Assembly: GCA_048263775.1 (NCBI GenBank)
Contig: JBLXDU010000001.1
Span: forward strand, 372,001-436,000
Length of the DNA: 64,000 nucleotides
Direction: 5' to 3'
Origin: UBA1479 sp048263775
GTDB lineage: Bacteria; Pseudomonadota; Alphaproteobacteria; Rhodospirillales; Casp-alpha2
How positions within the stretch are numbered: position 1 is the stretch's first letter; the number at the start of each line of letters is the position of its first letter. The translations under genes were made by a program, and so were the position numbers. Positions 17,523 through 26,477 of the stretch are shown here, piece by piece. The notes beneath the pieces are model-generated. The model was not told the origin of the DNA. It did no database searches and saw only the letters and a list, made by a program, of their open reading frames with translations.

Positions 17523-17927
17523 ATGACATCCAAGTTGGCGATCGCCTCCATCTTTGTTGCCGCACCTATCCTGGCGGCCTGCGCGAGCTTCAGGCCGGGG
17601 AAACTCTTTGAAAAGGCCGTTCTGGTACCTGCCGGCAACTCGTCCGTAGCGGAAGTCGACCAGTTGCAGGCGTGGCAGACGGAAGATGGCTACGTGCTGA
17701 CTGGCAGGTTGATGCAGTTCGGAAGCGCAGGGCTTCGCCGAGGGCATATTCATGTCCGCGCCGCCGATAGCGGTGCCGAGCCCGACGCGGGGTGGGCGGC
17801 CTTCACGGATCGGGGAAGAAGGATCACGACGGCACTTAAGGTCTCGCGGTTCAGCGTAAATCTCGGGAAGTCAGTGCCGCCGGATAGCAAACTCGAAGTG
17901 CGCTACCATGGCGACGCCCATTCATGA
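17523..17927 (+). CDS. Small lipoprotein, paralogue of the gene at 40089
   Basis: 134 aa with a lipoprotein signal whose lipobox ends at LAAC (Cys19 or 20). The mature part has QAWQTEDGYVLTGRLMQFG, LRRGHIHVRAAD and, near the end, KLEVRYHGDAH. The same skeleton (EDGxxLTGRxMQ, RGHxxV, LxxRYHxxAH) recurs in the lipoprotein at 40089, so the two form a small paralogous family unique to this island. GGAGATG precedes the ATG. It follows NhaA and precedes a permease, while its paralogue follows the RND pump. Function unknown. Confidence 0.72.
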   Translation: MTSKLAIASIFVAAPILAACASFRPGKLFEKAVLVPAGNSSVAEVDQLQAWQTEDGYVLTGRLMQFGSAGLRRGHIHVRAADSGAEPDAGWAAFTDRGRRITTALKVSRFSVNLGKSVPPDSKLEVRYHGDAHS

Positions 17928-17950
17928 CGGCAAAAACAGGATAAAGCGAT

Positions 17951-19285
17951 ATGACCGATCCGCACGGCCACGAAGGGCATGGCAGTCACGATCGCTCGGC
18001 CAAATATCAAGAGAACAGCCTGTCGCTGACGGGTGCTGTTTCCTTGGGAACAGGCGTCATGATCGGTGCCGGGATTTTCGCGCTGACTGGCCAGGTCGCC
18101 GAACTCGCAGGCGAATGGTTCCCTTTCGCCTTTCTCGCGGCGGCGATCATCGTTGGATTTAGCGCCTATTCTTACGTCAAGATGTCGAATGCCTATCCAT
18201 CGGCTGGTGGCATCGCCATGTTCCTGGAGAAAGCCTACGGCAAGACCATGATGACCGGCGCCTGCGGGCTCCTGATGTATTTCTCCATGGTCATCAACGA
18301 GAGCTTGGTTGCACGGACATTCGGCACCTACACGCTGCAACTGTTTGACGTCGATGCAGACAAAAATTGGTTGGTACCTGCAATGGGGATCGGACTGCTG
18401 ACTTTTGCCTTCTTTGTGAACGTTCTCAGCAACCGCTTTATCCAGACATTCTCCTTCGTCATGGCATTTCTCAAGATCGGCGGGATTGCGGTGTTCGCCG
18501 TGGGCGGGCTTTGGCTCACCGGGTTCACGTTCAAGAGTGTTTCCGTTGATCCGGCGACGACCAGCGCTGGCGGCTTCCTCGGCGCCACCGCCCTGGCGAT
18601 CCTTGCCTACAAGGGGTTCACAACGATCACAAATAGTGGCGGGGAGATTGTTGAGCCGAACAAGAACGTCGGCCGCGCCATCATCGTCTCCATTGTCATC
18701 TGCGTCGTCATCTATTTCCTGGTGGCACTTGCAGTTGGGGGGAATTTGACCATTGAGGAGATCGTTCGTGCGCGCGACTTCGCTTTGGCCGAGGCCGCGC
18801 GTCCTGCCTTCGGAAAAACGGGTCTATGGTTTACGGTCGCTTTCGCCATTATCGCGACGGTATCGGGCGTGATCGCCAGCGTTTTCGCAGTCTCGCGCAT
18901 GCTCGCAATGCTGACCGATATGAAGCTGGTGCCACACAGCCATTTCGGCATGCCGGGGGATATCCAGAGGCACACCCTCGTCTACACCATCGTACTGGCG
19001 ATGCTTTTGACCGCGTTCTTTGACCTCGGCCGCATCGCTGCGCTGGGCGCTATCTTCTATATCATCATGGATATCGTCGTTCATTGGGGCGTTCTTCGCC
19101 ATTTGCGCAAGGAAGTGAACGCCTCGGCGACAGTGCTTATCATCGCCATTGTCATGGATGTCGTCGTGCTCGGTGCGCTGTTGGTGATCAAGGCGCAGTC
19201 CGACATGACGGTGATCTATTCCGCGGCGGTCGGTATTGCCCTCGTTTTCTTTGGGGAAAAGCTTTTCCTCCGCCGTACCGGCTGA
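17951..19285 (+). CDS. APC family amino-acid/polyamine permease
   Basis: 444 aa with about twelve helices. The first is preceded by a His-rich N-terminus and contains GAVSLGTGVMIGAGIFALTG, the APC superfamily helix-1 substrate site with its unwound GAGIF. Typical APC transporters carry amino acids or polyamines by proton symport or exchange. The His-rich start (DPHGHEGHGSHDR) is unusual and matches the metal context. It follows the lipoprotein gene by 23 bp. The substrate cannot be told from sequence. Confidence 0.85.
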   Translation: MTDPHGHEGHGSHDRSAKYQENSLSLTGAVSLGTGVMIGAGIFALTGQVAELAGEWFPFAFLAAAIIVGFSAYSYVKMSNAYPSAGGIAMFLEKAYGKTMMTGACGLLMYFSMVINESLVARTFGTYTLQLFDVDADKNWLVPAMGIGLLTFAFFVNVLSNRFIQTFSFVMAFLKIGGIAVFAVGGLWLTGFTFKSVSVDPATTSAGGFLGATALAILAYKGFTTITNSGGEIVEPNKNVGRAIIVSIVICVVIYFLVALAVGGNLTIEEIVRARDFALAEAARPAFGKTGLWFTVAFAIIATVSGVIASVFAVSRMLAMLTDMKLVPHSHFGMPGDIQRHTLVYTIVLAMLLTAFFDLGRIAALGAIFYIIMDIVVHWGVLRHLRKEVNASATVLIIAIVMDVVVLGALLVIKAQSDMTVIYSAAVGIALVFFGEKLFLRRTG

Positions 19286-19339
19286 ATTCGGTACGCCTTG
19301 GTGCCAGGCGAAATGGCGCTTGAGAGTGAAAGTTTTTGC

Positions 19340-19370
19340 TTGACCCTCCTGTTGCTGGAGGCCTCAAAAT
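19340..19370 (+). promoter_or_regulatory. CueR/MerR-type promoter box F (copper ATPase)
   Basis: TTGACC (19340-19345), 19-bp spacer with the fully symmetric CCTCC-TGTTGC-TGGAGG, then CAAAAT (19365-19370). It lies 51 bp before the copper ATPase whose downstream gene encodes the CueR-like regulator. This is the classical copA promoter arrangement and anchors the assignment of the whole set. Confidence 0.9.
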
Positions 19371-19421
19371 TCCATCGTCAGTTCAACCGGGGCTCTTGAG
19401 CAACGTGAGAGGGATTTAGTG

Positions 19422-21866
19422 ATGGATCAGCATTCCAAACAGGGTGAAGGCGAACGTAAGCAGGTAGAAACCGCTGCGGAGTCCCACAAACTCCAAGGCC
19501 ACAATTGTTGCTCCGGCCATGGTTCGTGCGGCGGCCCTGGGCATCACGATGCGCCGGCTGTGGTGAAAGACCCTGTATGCGGCATGACGGTCGATCCGAA
19601 CGCGGGAAAACCGCGGTTCGACCATAACGGGTCGACATATCATTTTTGTTCCGAGAAATGTCTCGGTAAGTTCAAGGCTGATCCCGACCATTATCTCTCT
19701 GGCGCTCAAGAAAAGGCTGCCGAGAATTCCCCCGTCGGCACCAAATACACCTGCCCCATGCATCCCGAAATTGTCCGAGACGCTCTCGGCGATTGTCCCA
19801 TCTGCGGCATGGCATTGGAGCCCATAGGGGTGCCGACAGGCGAAGAAGGGCCTAATCTTGAACTGATCGACTTCACCCGGCGGTTTTGGGTGGGGGCTAT
19901 TCTGACCGTGCCGTTGCTGGTCTTGACCATGGGGCCGTTCGTCGGGCTTGGGTTCATCCGTGAGGCGGTCGGCGAACGTGCGGCACTTTGGATCGAGTTG
20001 ATCCTCGGAACGCCCGTGATTCTTTGGTCCGGCTGGCCATTTTTCGTGCGCGGCGTGAAGTCGGTCGTGAACCGCTCGCTTAACATGTTCACCCTCATCG
20101 GTATGGGCGTGGGGGCAGCCTACCTGTTCAGCCTCGTCGCCGTTCTGGCACCCGATATCTTCCCCGATGGTTTCAGGTCCGTGGACGGTCACGTCGGCGT
20201 TTATTTCGAGGCTGGTGCGGTTATCGTCGTTTTGGTTCTACTCGGGCAGATGATGGAACTTGGCGCACGTGACCGGACGGGGGCCGCGATCCGGGCGCTT
20301 TTGGATATGGCGGCGAAGACGGCCCGCGTTATCCGCGATGACGGCTCGGAAGAAGAAATCCCGCTCGAGGACGTCAAGGTCGGCGACAAGCTGCGCATCC
20401 GCCCCGGTGACAAGGTTCCGGTGGACGGCGTCGTCCTGGAAGGCCGCTCAAGCATCGATGAGTCCATGATTTCCGGGGAGCCGGTCCCGGTCGAGAAGAC
20501 GGAGGGCGATGACCTGACTGGCGCCACCATCAATGGTACGGGCAGTCTGGTCATGGAGGCCAAGCGGGTCGGATCCGATACCATGCTGAGCCAGATCGTT
20601 GAGATGGTTGCGAATGCGCAGCGTTCCCGTGCTCCTATTCAAAAGGTCGCTGACTCTGTCGCCGGCATGTTCGTCCCGGTTGTGATCTTGGTCGCGATTG
20701 GTGCCTTCATTGCATGGTCCATCTGGGGGCCGGCACCGGCTATGGCGTATGGTTTGGTTTCGGCGGTTGCCGTGTTGATCATCGCCTGTCCTTGTGCGCT
20801 GGGCCTGGCCACACCCATGTCGATCATGACGGCAACCGGCCGAGGGGCCCAGGCGGGCGTGCTGATCAAGAACGCAGAAGCCTTGGAACGCTTCGCCAAG
20901 GTCGATACGCTGATCGTCGATAAGACCGGCACGTTGACGGTCGGCAAGCCCAAACTGGTCGCCGTTCTTCCCAACGACGGTCATGGTGAAGCGGAAGTCT
21001 TGCGGCTTGCGGCAAGTTTGGAGCGCGGTTCGGAACACCCGCTGGCCGAGGCCATCGTATCCGGTGCCGAGGAACGGGGCATCGAATTCGCCAAGGCAGA
21101 GAATTTCGAGGCCGTCACCGGCAAGGGTGTCAAGGGCATCATCGACGGCAAACAGGTCGCGCTGGGCAACGCCAAACTTGCTGCTGACCTTGGTTTGGAT
21201 GGCGATGCACTCTCTGCCACCGCGGATAGCCGCAGGGATCAAGGCGAAACGGTGATGTTCGTCATTCTCGGGAATGAAATCGCGGGCCTGATCGCCGTCG
21301 CCGATCCCGTCAAAGAAACCACCGTCGGCGCGATCAAGGCCCTTCACGCCGAAGGATTCCGCATCGTTATGGCCACTGGCGACAATGAACGCACGGCGAA
21401 GGCCGTGGCCGGCAGACTGGGCATCGACGAGATTCGCGCGGATGTCCTGCCTGAGGATAAGGCGCGGATTATCAAGGATCTCCAAGATCAAGGCCGTAAG
21501 GTCGCCATGGCCGGAGACGGTGTCAACGACGCGCCTGCGCTGGCCCAGGCCGATGTCGGTATTGCAATGGGAACCGGCGCCGACGTCGCCATTGAAAGCG
21601 CTGGGTTCACCCTGGTTAAGGGAGACCTAAACGGCATTGTCCGTGCCCGCCGTTTGGCACGAGCAACCATGCGCAATATCAAACAGAACCTGTTCTTTGC
21701 CTTGGTCTACAACGCGGCCGGCGTGCCGGTGGCGGCGGGGGTTCTCTACCCGTTCTTCGGAATTTTGATCTCGCCGATCTTCGCCGCGGCAGCCATGAGC
21801 CTGAGCTCGCTCTCCGTCGTAGGGAACGCGTTGCGTCTTAGGACCGTCTCAATCGAGGAGAAGTGA
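19422..21866 (+). CDS. copA: Copper-translocating P1B-type ATPase
   Basis: 814 aa. A Cys/His-rich start leads into a YHS domain (DPVCGMTV, FCSEKC; residues about 47-90) and a heavy-metal-binding domain (CPMHPE...CPICGMAL; about 110-140) instead of the usual GMxCxxC repeats. The core has the ion-site CPC in IIACPCALG (about residue 455), the phosphorylated DKTGTLTV (about 500), and GDGVNDAPAL. It exports Cu(I)/Ag(I) from the cytoplasm. The GTG/ATG pair at 19419/19422 leaves a 3-residue doubt. MerR box F drives it and the CueR-like gene follows one base later. Confidence 0.94.
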   Translation: MDQHSKQGEGERKQVETAAESHKLQGHNCCSGHGSCGGPGHHDAPAVVKDPVCGMTVDPNAGKPRFDHNGSTYHFCSEKCLGKFKADPDHYLSGAQEKAAENSPVGTKYTCPMHPEIVRDALGDCPICGMALEPIGVPTGEEGPNLELIDFTRRFWVGAILTVPLLVLTMGPFVGLGFIREAVGERAALWIELILGTPVILWSGWPFFVRGVKSVVNRSLNMFTLIGMGVGAAYLFSLVAVLAPDIFPDGFRSVDGHVGVYFEAGAVIVVLVLLGQMMELGARDRTGAAIRALLDMAAKTARVIRDDGSEEEIPLEDVKVGDKLRIRPGDKVPVDGVVLEGRSSIDESMISGEPVPVEKTEGDDLTGATINGTGSLVMEAKRVGSDTMLSQIVEMVANAQRSRAPIQKVADSVAGMFVPVVILVAIGAFIAWSIWGPAPAMAYGLVSAVAVLIIACPCALGLATPMSIMTATGRGAQAGVLIKNAEALERFAKVDTLIVDKTGTLTVGKPKLVAVLPNDGHGEAEVLRLAASLERGSEHPLAEAIVSGAEERGIEFAKAENFEAVTGKGVKGIIDGKQVALGNAKLAADLGLDGDALSATADSRRDQGETVMFVILGNEIAGLIAVADPVKETTVGAIKALHAEGFRIVMATGDNERTAKAVAGRLGIDEIRADVLPEDKARIIKDLQDQGRKVAMAGDGVNDAPALAQADVGIAMGTGADVAIESAGFTLVKGDLNGIVRARRLARATMRNIKQNLFFALVYNAAGVPVAAGVLYPFFGILISPIFAAAAMSLSSLSVVGNALRLRTVSIEEK

Positions 21867-21867
21867 G

Positions 21868-22263
21868 ATGATGAACGTGGGTCAAGCCGCCGAGGCAAGC
21901 GGCATGTCGGTCAAGACCTTGCACTACTATGAGGAAATCGGCCTGGTTGTGCCGAAACGTCAGGAAAACGGCTATCGCGCCTATAGTGAGACGGATGTCC
22001 ACAAACTGAACTTCATTCATCGGGCGCGCGGCTTGGGGTTCACGGTTGAAGCTTGCCGCGAACTGCTCTCGCTCTACGAGGACAGGAGCCGAGCGAGCGC
22101 CGATGTCAAGGCGATCGCGGGCCAGCACCTTGAAGAAGTCGAAACGAAGATCGAGGAATTGAAAGCCCTTCGGGAAACAATCAAGGACCTGCACGATAAG
22201 TGCCGGGGCGACCATCGGCCGGACTGTCCCATCATCAACGGCTTGGCCAGTACGACGCACTGA
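21868..22263 (+). CDS. cueR: CueR-like MerR family Cu(I)-responsive regulator
   Basis: 131 aa, CueR size. The N-terminal winged helix includes VKTLHYYEEIGLVVP, then a dimerisation helix, and the C-terminal loop CRGDHRPDCPII with Cys112 and Cys120, equivalent to the two E. coli CueR ligands. RASADVK keeps the Ser that marks monovalent-ion sensors where divalent sensors have Cys. It should twist 19-bp-spacer promoters into activity when Cu(I), Ag(I) or Au(I) binds. It is transcribed with copA from box F and is the only MerR-family gene in the window, so it is the natural reader of boxes A-H. Confidence 0.93.
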   Translation: MMNVGQAAEASGMSVKTLHYYEEIGLVVPKRQENGYRAYSETDVHKLNFIHRARGLGFTVEACRELLSLYEDRSRASADVKAIAGQHLEEVETKIEELKALRETIKDLHDKCRGDHRPDCPIINGLASTTH

Positions 22264-22739
22264 TGAGAAGACTAAAGGTCGTCGTTACCGGCGCGGTATG
22301 TGTTGCGGTACTTGGAGCCGGCGTTTGGTTCTGGATGCCAGGTGCGGAGGCGGATATCCGATTGCGTCCGAATGACCCGGAGGTAGTGGCTCATGGTCAG
22401 AAGATTTACATGGCCCAATGCGCATCCTGCCACGGCCCGGGGTTGGGGGGGCAAGCCAACTGGCGCGAACGCCTGCCCAACGGACGCCTACCCGCACCTC
22501 CTCATGACAAGTCGGGGCATACTTGGCACCACCCGGACGCTCAATTGTTCGATTTGACGAAACGCGGCCCTGCAGCGGTCGTTGGCGGCAGTTACGAAAG
22601 CGACATGCCCGCCTATGCCGGCATCCTAAGCGACGAGGACATCGTTGCCGTTCTGTCTTTTATCAAAAGCACTTGGCCGGGAAAAACTCAACGGCGCCAC
22701 GACGACATAAACATGCGAACCAAAAAGCCGGGTAATTAG
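22263..22739 (+). CDS. Cytochrome c, membrane-anchored
   Basis: 158 aa. A signal anchor (VVVTGAVCVAVLGAGVWFW) precedes a small cytochrome c domain with CASCH as the heme site. The axial Met comes from SYESDMPAYAG, and the helix SDEDIVAVLSFIKSTWP is typical of class I domains. The ATG overlaps the regulator stop (TGATG), so it belongs to the copA-cueR unit. A role as periplasmic electron acceptor, for example for Cu(I) oxidation by multicopper oxidases, is inference. Confidence 0.85.
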   Translation: MRRLKVVVTGAVCVAVLGAGVWFWMPGAEADIRLRPNDPEVVAHGQKIYMAQCASCHGPGLGGQANWRERLPNGRLPAPPHDKSGHTWHHPDAQLFDLTKRGPAAVVGGSYESDMPAYAGILSDEDIVAVLSFIKSTWPGKTQRRHDDINMRTKKPGN

Positions 22740-22752
22740 TTAAATTAAGGTG

Positions 22753-22783
22753 TTGACCCTAACCTTAGGGGAGGCTTCAAACT
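22753..22783 (+). promoter_or_regulatory. CueR/MerR-type promoter box G
   Basis: TTGACC (22753-22758), 19-bp spacer with CCTAACCTTAGGGGAGG, then CAAACT (22778-22783). The left arm is altered to CCTAA, but the CCCTAACCTTAGGG dyad is itself symmetric. It lies about 70 bp before the SHOCT gene. Confidence 0.75.
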
Positions 22784-22853
22784 CCGAACTTGTGCAAGAT
22801 TGGATTGAGCTAACAATGTTTTGTCTGCACCTTGAAGGAAGCAAACAAAGGAC

Positions 22854-23183
22854 ATGGCCATGAAAGAAAAATTGGCGATTTTCGGATCGATTCCCGGAAT
22901 ATTCTGGGGCCTGCCTGCCCTTGCTGATGCAACCGATCGGGGGGGCTACTATTACGGTCATCCCATGTGGTCCGGTGGCTGGGGCGGCATGTTCATGGGC
23001 TGGGGCATGATGGCGATTTTTATGATCGCGGTGATCGTCGTCATCCTGTTTGTCGTCAAGGGGCTGACCGGCGGTGACCGTTCATCTTCCGCCCTTGATG
23101 TCCTGAACGAACGCTATGCCCGGGGCGAAATCGACGCTGCTGAATATAACGAGCGCAAAAAGAACATTTCAGGAAAGGGATGA
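22854..23183 (+). CDS. SHOCT-domain membrane protein
   Basis: 109 aa. A hydrophobic start, a Gly/Met/Trp-rich stretch (MWSGGWGGMFMGWGMM) and a long transmembrane helix (about residues 55-75) precede a C-terminal SHOCT motif: ALDVLNERYARGEIDAAEYNERKKNI. SHOCT domains are short oligomerisation modules, often at the end of small membrane proteins. It is alone behind MerR box G. The Met-rich stretch could bind copper, but no function is established. Confidence 0.8.
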   Translation: MAMKEKLAIFGSIPGIFWGLPALADATDRGGYYYGHPMWSGGWGGMFMGWGMMAIFMIAVIVVILFVVKGLTGGDRSSSALDVLNERYARGEIDAAEYNERKKNISGKG

Positions 23184-23269
23184 GGGCAAATCATCCGAAA
23201 TCGAAATTTCAACAACCCTCAAACTGATATAGTATTTGTGTGTTCAGAGGAATGATCCAGGCAGTGAAC

Positions 23270-23671
23270 ATGAGATGCGGTTTTCTCCGAATATGCAGTT
23301 TATTGCTGGCTGTTTCCGTTCTTTTCGCGGGGATGAGCGCCGGTCACGCTGCCGGTTTTCAGGGAGGAGGGCACGTTCATGTTGCGCATTTTGGTGCGGG
23401 TGCGAGTGACGGAACCCACCTGAACTCTTCTCCGCAGCACAAAGCTGATTGCGATAAGCCCTCTGAAGAAAAAGCCGGAGCCGGGAACAAGAGTTCTGGC
23501 GGAATGGATGGTTGCTGCCACGTTGCCTGTTTCCCATCCGTTGCCGCGCAAGACCTCTCGGACTTGTCCGCTCACGTGTTCGAGGCGGAGAGGCTCGTTC
23601 TGCCGCACGATGAAGCGGTTGTTTCCAATAATCCTCAAGAACAATTTAGACCTCCGCGCCCTCGCGGCTGA
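23270..23671 (+). CDS. Secreted Cys/His-rich small protein
   Basis: 133 aa, no family recognised. It has a signal peptide of about 27 residues ending in AGHA, His pairs in the following stretch (GGHVHVAHFG), a DGCCHVACFP cysteine cluster near residue 92 and a Pro/Arg tail. The layout resembles small exported proteins found before czc/cop operons, with candidate metal ligands CCH and C. The ATG at 23270 gives the cleanest signal peptide, but its ribosome site is weak (CAGG); starts at 23240 (GTG) and 23252 also exist. No MerR box precedes it. Confidence 0.6.
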   Translation: MRCGFLRICSLLLAVSVLFAGMSAGHAAGFQGGGHVHVAHFGAGASDGTHLNSSPQHKADCDKPSEEKAGAGNKSSGGMDGCCHVACFPSVAAQDLSDLSAHVFEAERLVLPHDEAVVSNNPQEQFRPPRPRG

Positions 23672-23905
23672 CTTCCATGCGGTCATTCGGGCTGCCGACA
23701 CGTCAGGCCATCAGGACCGCGTAGCAGGGTAGATGGCGACAGGCCGTCCGAAAATGAATCGAAACGCTGAAATATGCGTGATCGTGCGGCACGGAGTTCT
23801 GCCCCGTTCGCCTTCCAAACGCATGGATATAAATTTTCCAGTAAGGCTTGGGCCTTGCTGACCAACAATCAAGGAAACCCAAACTTTGGGACAAGGATAT
23901 CGAAA
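23672..23905 (+). other. Intergenic region before the cupredoxin-cop operon
   Basis: 234 bp without a supported gene. It includes a perfect 13-nt palindrome CCCAAACTTTGGG (23878-23890) ending 15 bp before the cupredoxin ATG. No MerR-type 19-bp-spacer promoter is present, so this operon is controlled differently, possibly by the two-component system. Confidence 0.5.
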
Positions 23906-24532
23906 ATGTTGACCTTAACGACCAATGCGCCCCGTCTCGTGATCACTTCCCTTGCCTTCGCTACTTTCTTGACCTTGAGCGCTTCGGCCTGGGCCGGCGC
24001 GGGGCACGGTCCGGCGAAGGGCGAGCCGCAAAACCAAGGACACATGATGGGCGCTCAAGGGGGCGATAGTCACGGCCCCGCGGGGCATCACGGTATGGAG
24101 ATCGGCGCGCCGGGCAAGGCTGCCGACGTGACGCGGACCATCGACGTGGCGATGCACGATAATTACTACAAACCGGAACAAATCACCGTTAAGGCGGGAG
24201 AGACAATCCGCTTCAAGATCACCAACAAAGGCGAGTTCTTACACGAATTCGGCCTCGGCACTGCGGTTATGCACAAAGCCCACCAGAAGGAAATGATGAA
24301 AATGTGGGAGCACGGCATGATCGAAGCTGATCGGATCAACCGCGATAAAATGATGATGGACCATGGCGATGGGCGCGGGATGAAGCATGATGACCCGAAT
24401 AGCATCCTGCTGGAGCCGGGAAAATCCGGTGAGGTGATTTGGAAGTTCTCCAAGCCGGTGGATCTGGAATTTGCTTGCAACATTCCAGGGCATTACGAGT
24501 CCGGAATGATGGGCCCCATCAAATTCAAGTAA
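23906..24532 (+). CDS. Cupredoxin-domain periplasmic copper protein
   Basis: 208 aa. A signal peptide (cleavage near AWA-GA, residue about 30) and a His/Gly-rich linker precede a cupredoxin domain (about residues 75-208). GEFLHEFGLG gives the first His, and FACNIPGHYESGMMG gives Cys, His and Met of a type 1 blue-copper site. A Met/His-rich loop (HKAHQKEMMKMWEHGM) lies between them. Similar CopI/CusF-like carriers shuttle Cu in the periplasm. AAGGA before the ATG fixes the start. CopA and CopB follow at once. Confidence 0.87.
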   Translation: MLTLTTNAPRLVITSLAFATFLTLSASAWAGAGHGPAKGEPQNQGHMMGAQGGDSHGPAGHHGMEIGAPGKAADVTRTIDVAMHDNYYKPEQITVKAGETIRFKITNKGEFLHEFGLGTAVMHKAHQKEMMKMWEHGMIEADRINRDKMMMDHGDGRGMKHDDPNSILLEPGKSGEVIWKFSKPVDLEFACNIPGHYESGMMGPIKFK

Positions 24533-24555
24533 AGATCGAAGGACAGGAGAATCCG

Positions 24556-26475
24556 ATGATAACTATTACACGCCAACATGTTGTCGGTGCCGTGATGGGC
24601 TTAGGGCTGGTAGCCGCTCTGGGGAGCGGCTCCGCCCAAGCCGGCGAGTACAACATTACTATCGATCCGGTAACCATCGACACAGGCGACTTTACGCGAT
24701 CCGGGGTGGGGTTCAACGGCGCCTCGCCGGGGCCGGTGTTGCGGTTCAAGGAAGGTGAAAACGTTACCATTAACGTGACCAACAATCTGTCCGAGGATTC
24801 GTCGATCCACTGGCATGGATTAATACTGCCGTTCCAGCAGGACGGCGTGCCTAACATCAGCTATCCAGGGATCAAGTCAGGCGAGACTTTCACCTATAAT
24901 TTCCCGATCAAGCAATCCGGCACCTATTGGTTCCACAGTCATTCTGGATTTCAGGAACCGGATGGCGCCTATGGCGCCATCGTCATCGAACCAAAAGAAC
25001 GCGAGCCTTATCGCTACGACCGCGAATACGTGGTTCAACTCGCCGATGCCCATCCGCATTCGGGAAATCGCATCATGCGAAACCTGAAGATGATGGCGGA
25101 TTACTACAACCGTAAACAGCAAACGGTGTTCGACTTCTTCAAGGACAGTGAAAAGATGGGTTTGGGTGCGGCGCTGTCGGATCGCATGGCCTGGGGCGAC
25201 ATGCGGATGATGGCCACGGACATCGAAGACCTTCAGGGGTTTACGCCGCTGATCAATGGCAAGGGTCCCGACCAGAATTGGACGGGCCTGTTTAAGCCAG
25301 GCGAACGCGTCCGCCTTCGCTTCATTAATTCATCGGCGATGACATATTTTGATATTCGCATCCCCGGCTTGAAGATGACCGTGGTGCAGGCCGACGGAAA
25401 TAACGTACAACCTGTGTCTGTCGACGAATTCCGCATCGCCGTGGCCGAAACTTATGATGTCATCGTTCGGCCAGCGGAAGACAAAGCCTATACCATCTTC
25501 GCAGAGTCCATGGGGCGCACCGCCTATGCGCGTGGCACCCTTGCGCCTCGTGAGGGATTGACTGCCGAAGTGCCGGACCTGCGGAAGTCCCCACTTCTTA
25601 CCATGGCGGACATGGGGATGTCGCACGGCATGGATCACGGAGCGATGGCCATGGGAAGCGCAACGCACAAAATGCCTGACGGCAGCTCGATGAGTGGTGC
25701 GGCCCATGATGCTCATAGCAGCACAACCCATAAAATGCCGGACGGAAGCGAAATGAAAGGCGCTGGCCACGCGATGCCCGACGGATCACAAATGCAAGGT
25801 GCTGAGCACCAAGGTATGGCGCAGGGTGGCAGGCATCAAATGTCCGACGACGCCATGATGAAGGGCATGGACCATTCAGCCCAGGGTGCCATGGCACAGA
25901 GCGGCATGGATAATTCCATGCACGGCGGCATGGCAAAAGGTGGCATGGCCAAGGAAGCCGATTCTTTCTACGCATCCAACAGCGGTTTGATGCCGAGCGC
26001 GGCGAACGGCGGAAAATTTCTTTCCTACAATGATTTGAAAGCGCAGAAACCGCTCTATAAACAGCGTCCGCCGACGCGCGAGATCGAACTGCGTCTGACC
26101 GGCAACATGGAGCGCTACATCTGGTCCATTAACGGCGTGAAGTTCAAGGACGCCGAGCCCATCCGCCTGAAGTACGGGGAGCGGGTTCGATTCAAGTTCG
26201 TCAATGAAACCATGATGACCCACCCCATGCACCTGCACGGCATGTGGTCGATTTTGGACAATGGCAACGGCAAATGGAACCCGATCAAGCACGTTGTCAG
26301 CGTGTCTCCGGGAACTACGGTCTATATGGAGACTGAGGTCGATGCGCCCGGCCAATGGGCGTTCCATTGCCATCTCTCCTATCACGCCGACGCGGGCATG
26401 TTCCGCAAAGTCGTGGTCGAGGGTGGTCCCAAAGAACAGGCCGACGCATCGGCCGTCCGGCACGAAGGGCATTGA
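24556..26475 (+). CDS. pcoA: Multicopper oxidase, CopA/PcoA type
   Basis: 639 aa. A signal peptide (cleavage near AQA-GE, residue about 30) precedes three cupredoxin domains. HWHGLILP and HSHSGFQ early, and HPMHLHGMW and HCHLSYHADAGMF late, provide the type 1 and trinuclear copper ligands. Between domains 2 and 3 (residues about 349-472) lies a Met/His-rich insert with several HKMPDGSxM-like repeats, a probable copper store. It oxidises Cu(I) to less toxic Cu(II) in the periplasm. GGAG precedes the ATG at 24556. CopB follows by 2 bp. Confidence 0.93.
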   Translation: MITITRQHVVGAVMGLGLVAALGSGSAQAGEYNITIDPVTIDTGDFTRSGVGFNGASPGPVLRFKEGENVTINVTNNLSEDSSIHWHGLILPFQQDGVPNISYPGIKSGETFTYNFPIKQSGTYWFHSHSGFQEPDGAYGAIVIEPKEREPYRYDREYVVQLADAHPHSGNRIMRNLKMMADYYNRKQQTVFDFFKDSEKMGLGAALSDRMAWGDMRMMATDIEDLQGFTPLINGKGPDQNWTGLFKPGERVRLRFINSSAMTYFDIRIPGLKMTVVQADGNNVQPVSVDEFRIAVAETYDVIVRPAEDKAYTIFAESMGRTAYARGTLAPREGLTAEVPDLRKSPLLTMADMGMSHGMDHGAMAMGSATHKMPDGSSMSGAAHDAHSSTTHKMPDGSEMKGAGHAMPDGSQMQGAEHQGMAQGGRHQMSDDAMMKGMDHSAQGAMAQSGMDNSMHGGMAKGGMAKEADSFYASNSGLMPSAANGGKFLSYNDLKAQKPLYKQRPPTREIELRLTGNMERYIWSINGVKFKDAEPIRLKYGERVRFKFVNETMMTHPMHLHGMWSILDNGNGKWNPIKHVVSVSPGTTVYMETEVDAPGQWAFHCHLSYHADAGMFRKVVVEGGPKEQADASAVRHEGH

Positions 26476-26477
26476 TC

